NCBI GenBank assembly: GCA_951813535.1
Contig: OX638345.1
Coordinates: 3,836,608 to 3,900,607 of the forward strand
Reading direction: 5' to 3'
Length of the DNA: 64,000 nucleotides
Origin: an uncultured Dehalococcoidia bacterium
GTDB lineage: Bacteria > Chloroflexota > Dehalococcoidia > Lucifugimonadales > UBA3495
The translations under genes were made by a program, and so were the position numbers. This document shows, in pieces, positions 64,000-64,000 of this stretch. Positions within the stretch are counted from its first letter, which is position 1. Every line of letters starts with the position of its first letter. Under the pieces are notes generated by a model, which searched no databases, was not told the DNA's origin, and saw nothing but the letters and a program-made list of their open reading frames with translations.

Positions 64000-64000
64000 A

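Overview
The window is GC-rich bacterial DNA, probably from a Chloroflexota of the Dehalococcoidia/SAR202 type. That is an inference. It rests on the mix of type III CoA-transferases, a luciferase-like flavin oxidoreductase, an LVIVD-repeat protein, SMP-30 and PuuE-like enzymes, alanine/threonine/proline-rich family 5 solute-binding lipoproteins, and a heavy load of insertion sequences (IS). No rRNA, tRNA or CRISPR array was seen.

Layout. (1) 1-20 kb is a metabolic stretch. It opens with the 3' part of a zinc-binding protein in which an AztD-like beta-propeller sits inside a ZnuA/AztC fold. Two CoA-transferases, an aldo/keto reductase, a SnoaL-like protein, an NAD-dependent epimerase, an alpha/beta hydrolase, a FAD oxidoreductase, a PuuE-like deacetylase, an SMP-30 lactonase, a secreted three-repeat protein, a luciferase-like monooxygenase and an LVIVD-repeat protein follow. 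IS66, IS110 and IS701-like remnants interrupt the run, and hairpin repeats occupy several gaps. (2) 20-31 kb holds a zinc-ribbon protein, a DUF4145-like protein, a broken IS630, IS21 copy A, a nine-repeat CARDB surface protein and a small secreted protein. (3) 31-36 kb is IS5, IS1380 and IS21 debris. (4) 36-40 kb carries two tandem paralogous ABC-transporter solute-binding lipoproteins without permeases. (5) 40-54 kb is a nested IS island: three identical 1453-bp IS701/IS4-clan elements (called IS-A here), IS21 copy B, a second IS5 and a broken third type of IS21. Between them lie a 244-codon gene split by two elements, a 31-residue membrane peptide and a small frameshifted gene. (6) 54-64 kb has a lone tyrosine recombinase, a four-helix membrane protein, an ISAs1 element, two small hypothetical genes, an IS701-family wreck, IS21 copy C, a broken TerB_N-domain gene and an XRE/DUF6932 pair running off the edge.

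Main points for follow-up. First, the AztC-AztD fusion looks like a transporter-bound zinc protein with its own built-in chaperone. Second, removing IS-A copy 2 and IS21 copy B, with one target duplication each, restores one unbroken reading frame. Third, four unrelated transposases (IS110, IS630, an IS701-like element, IS1380) carry short in-place duplications or hairpin insertions at or beside catalytic acidic residues. Fourth, a 31-residue hydrophobic peptide has a strong ribosome site and its own terminator. Many genes are broken by one-base changes in homopolymers, so read-level checks matter.
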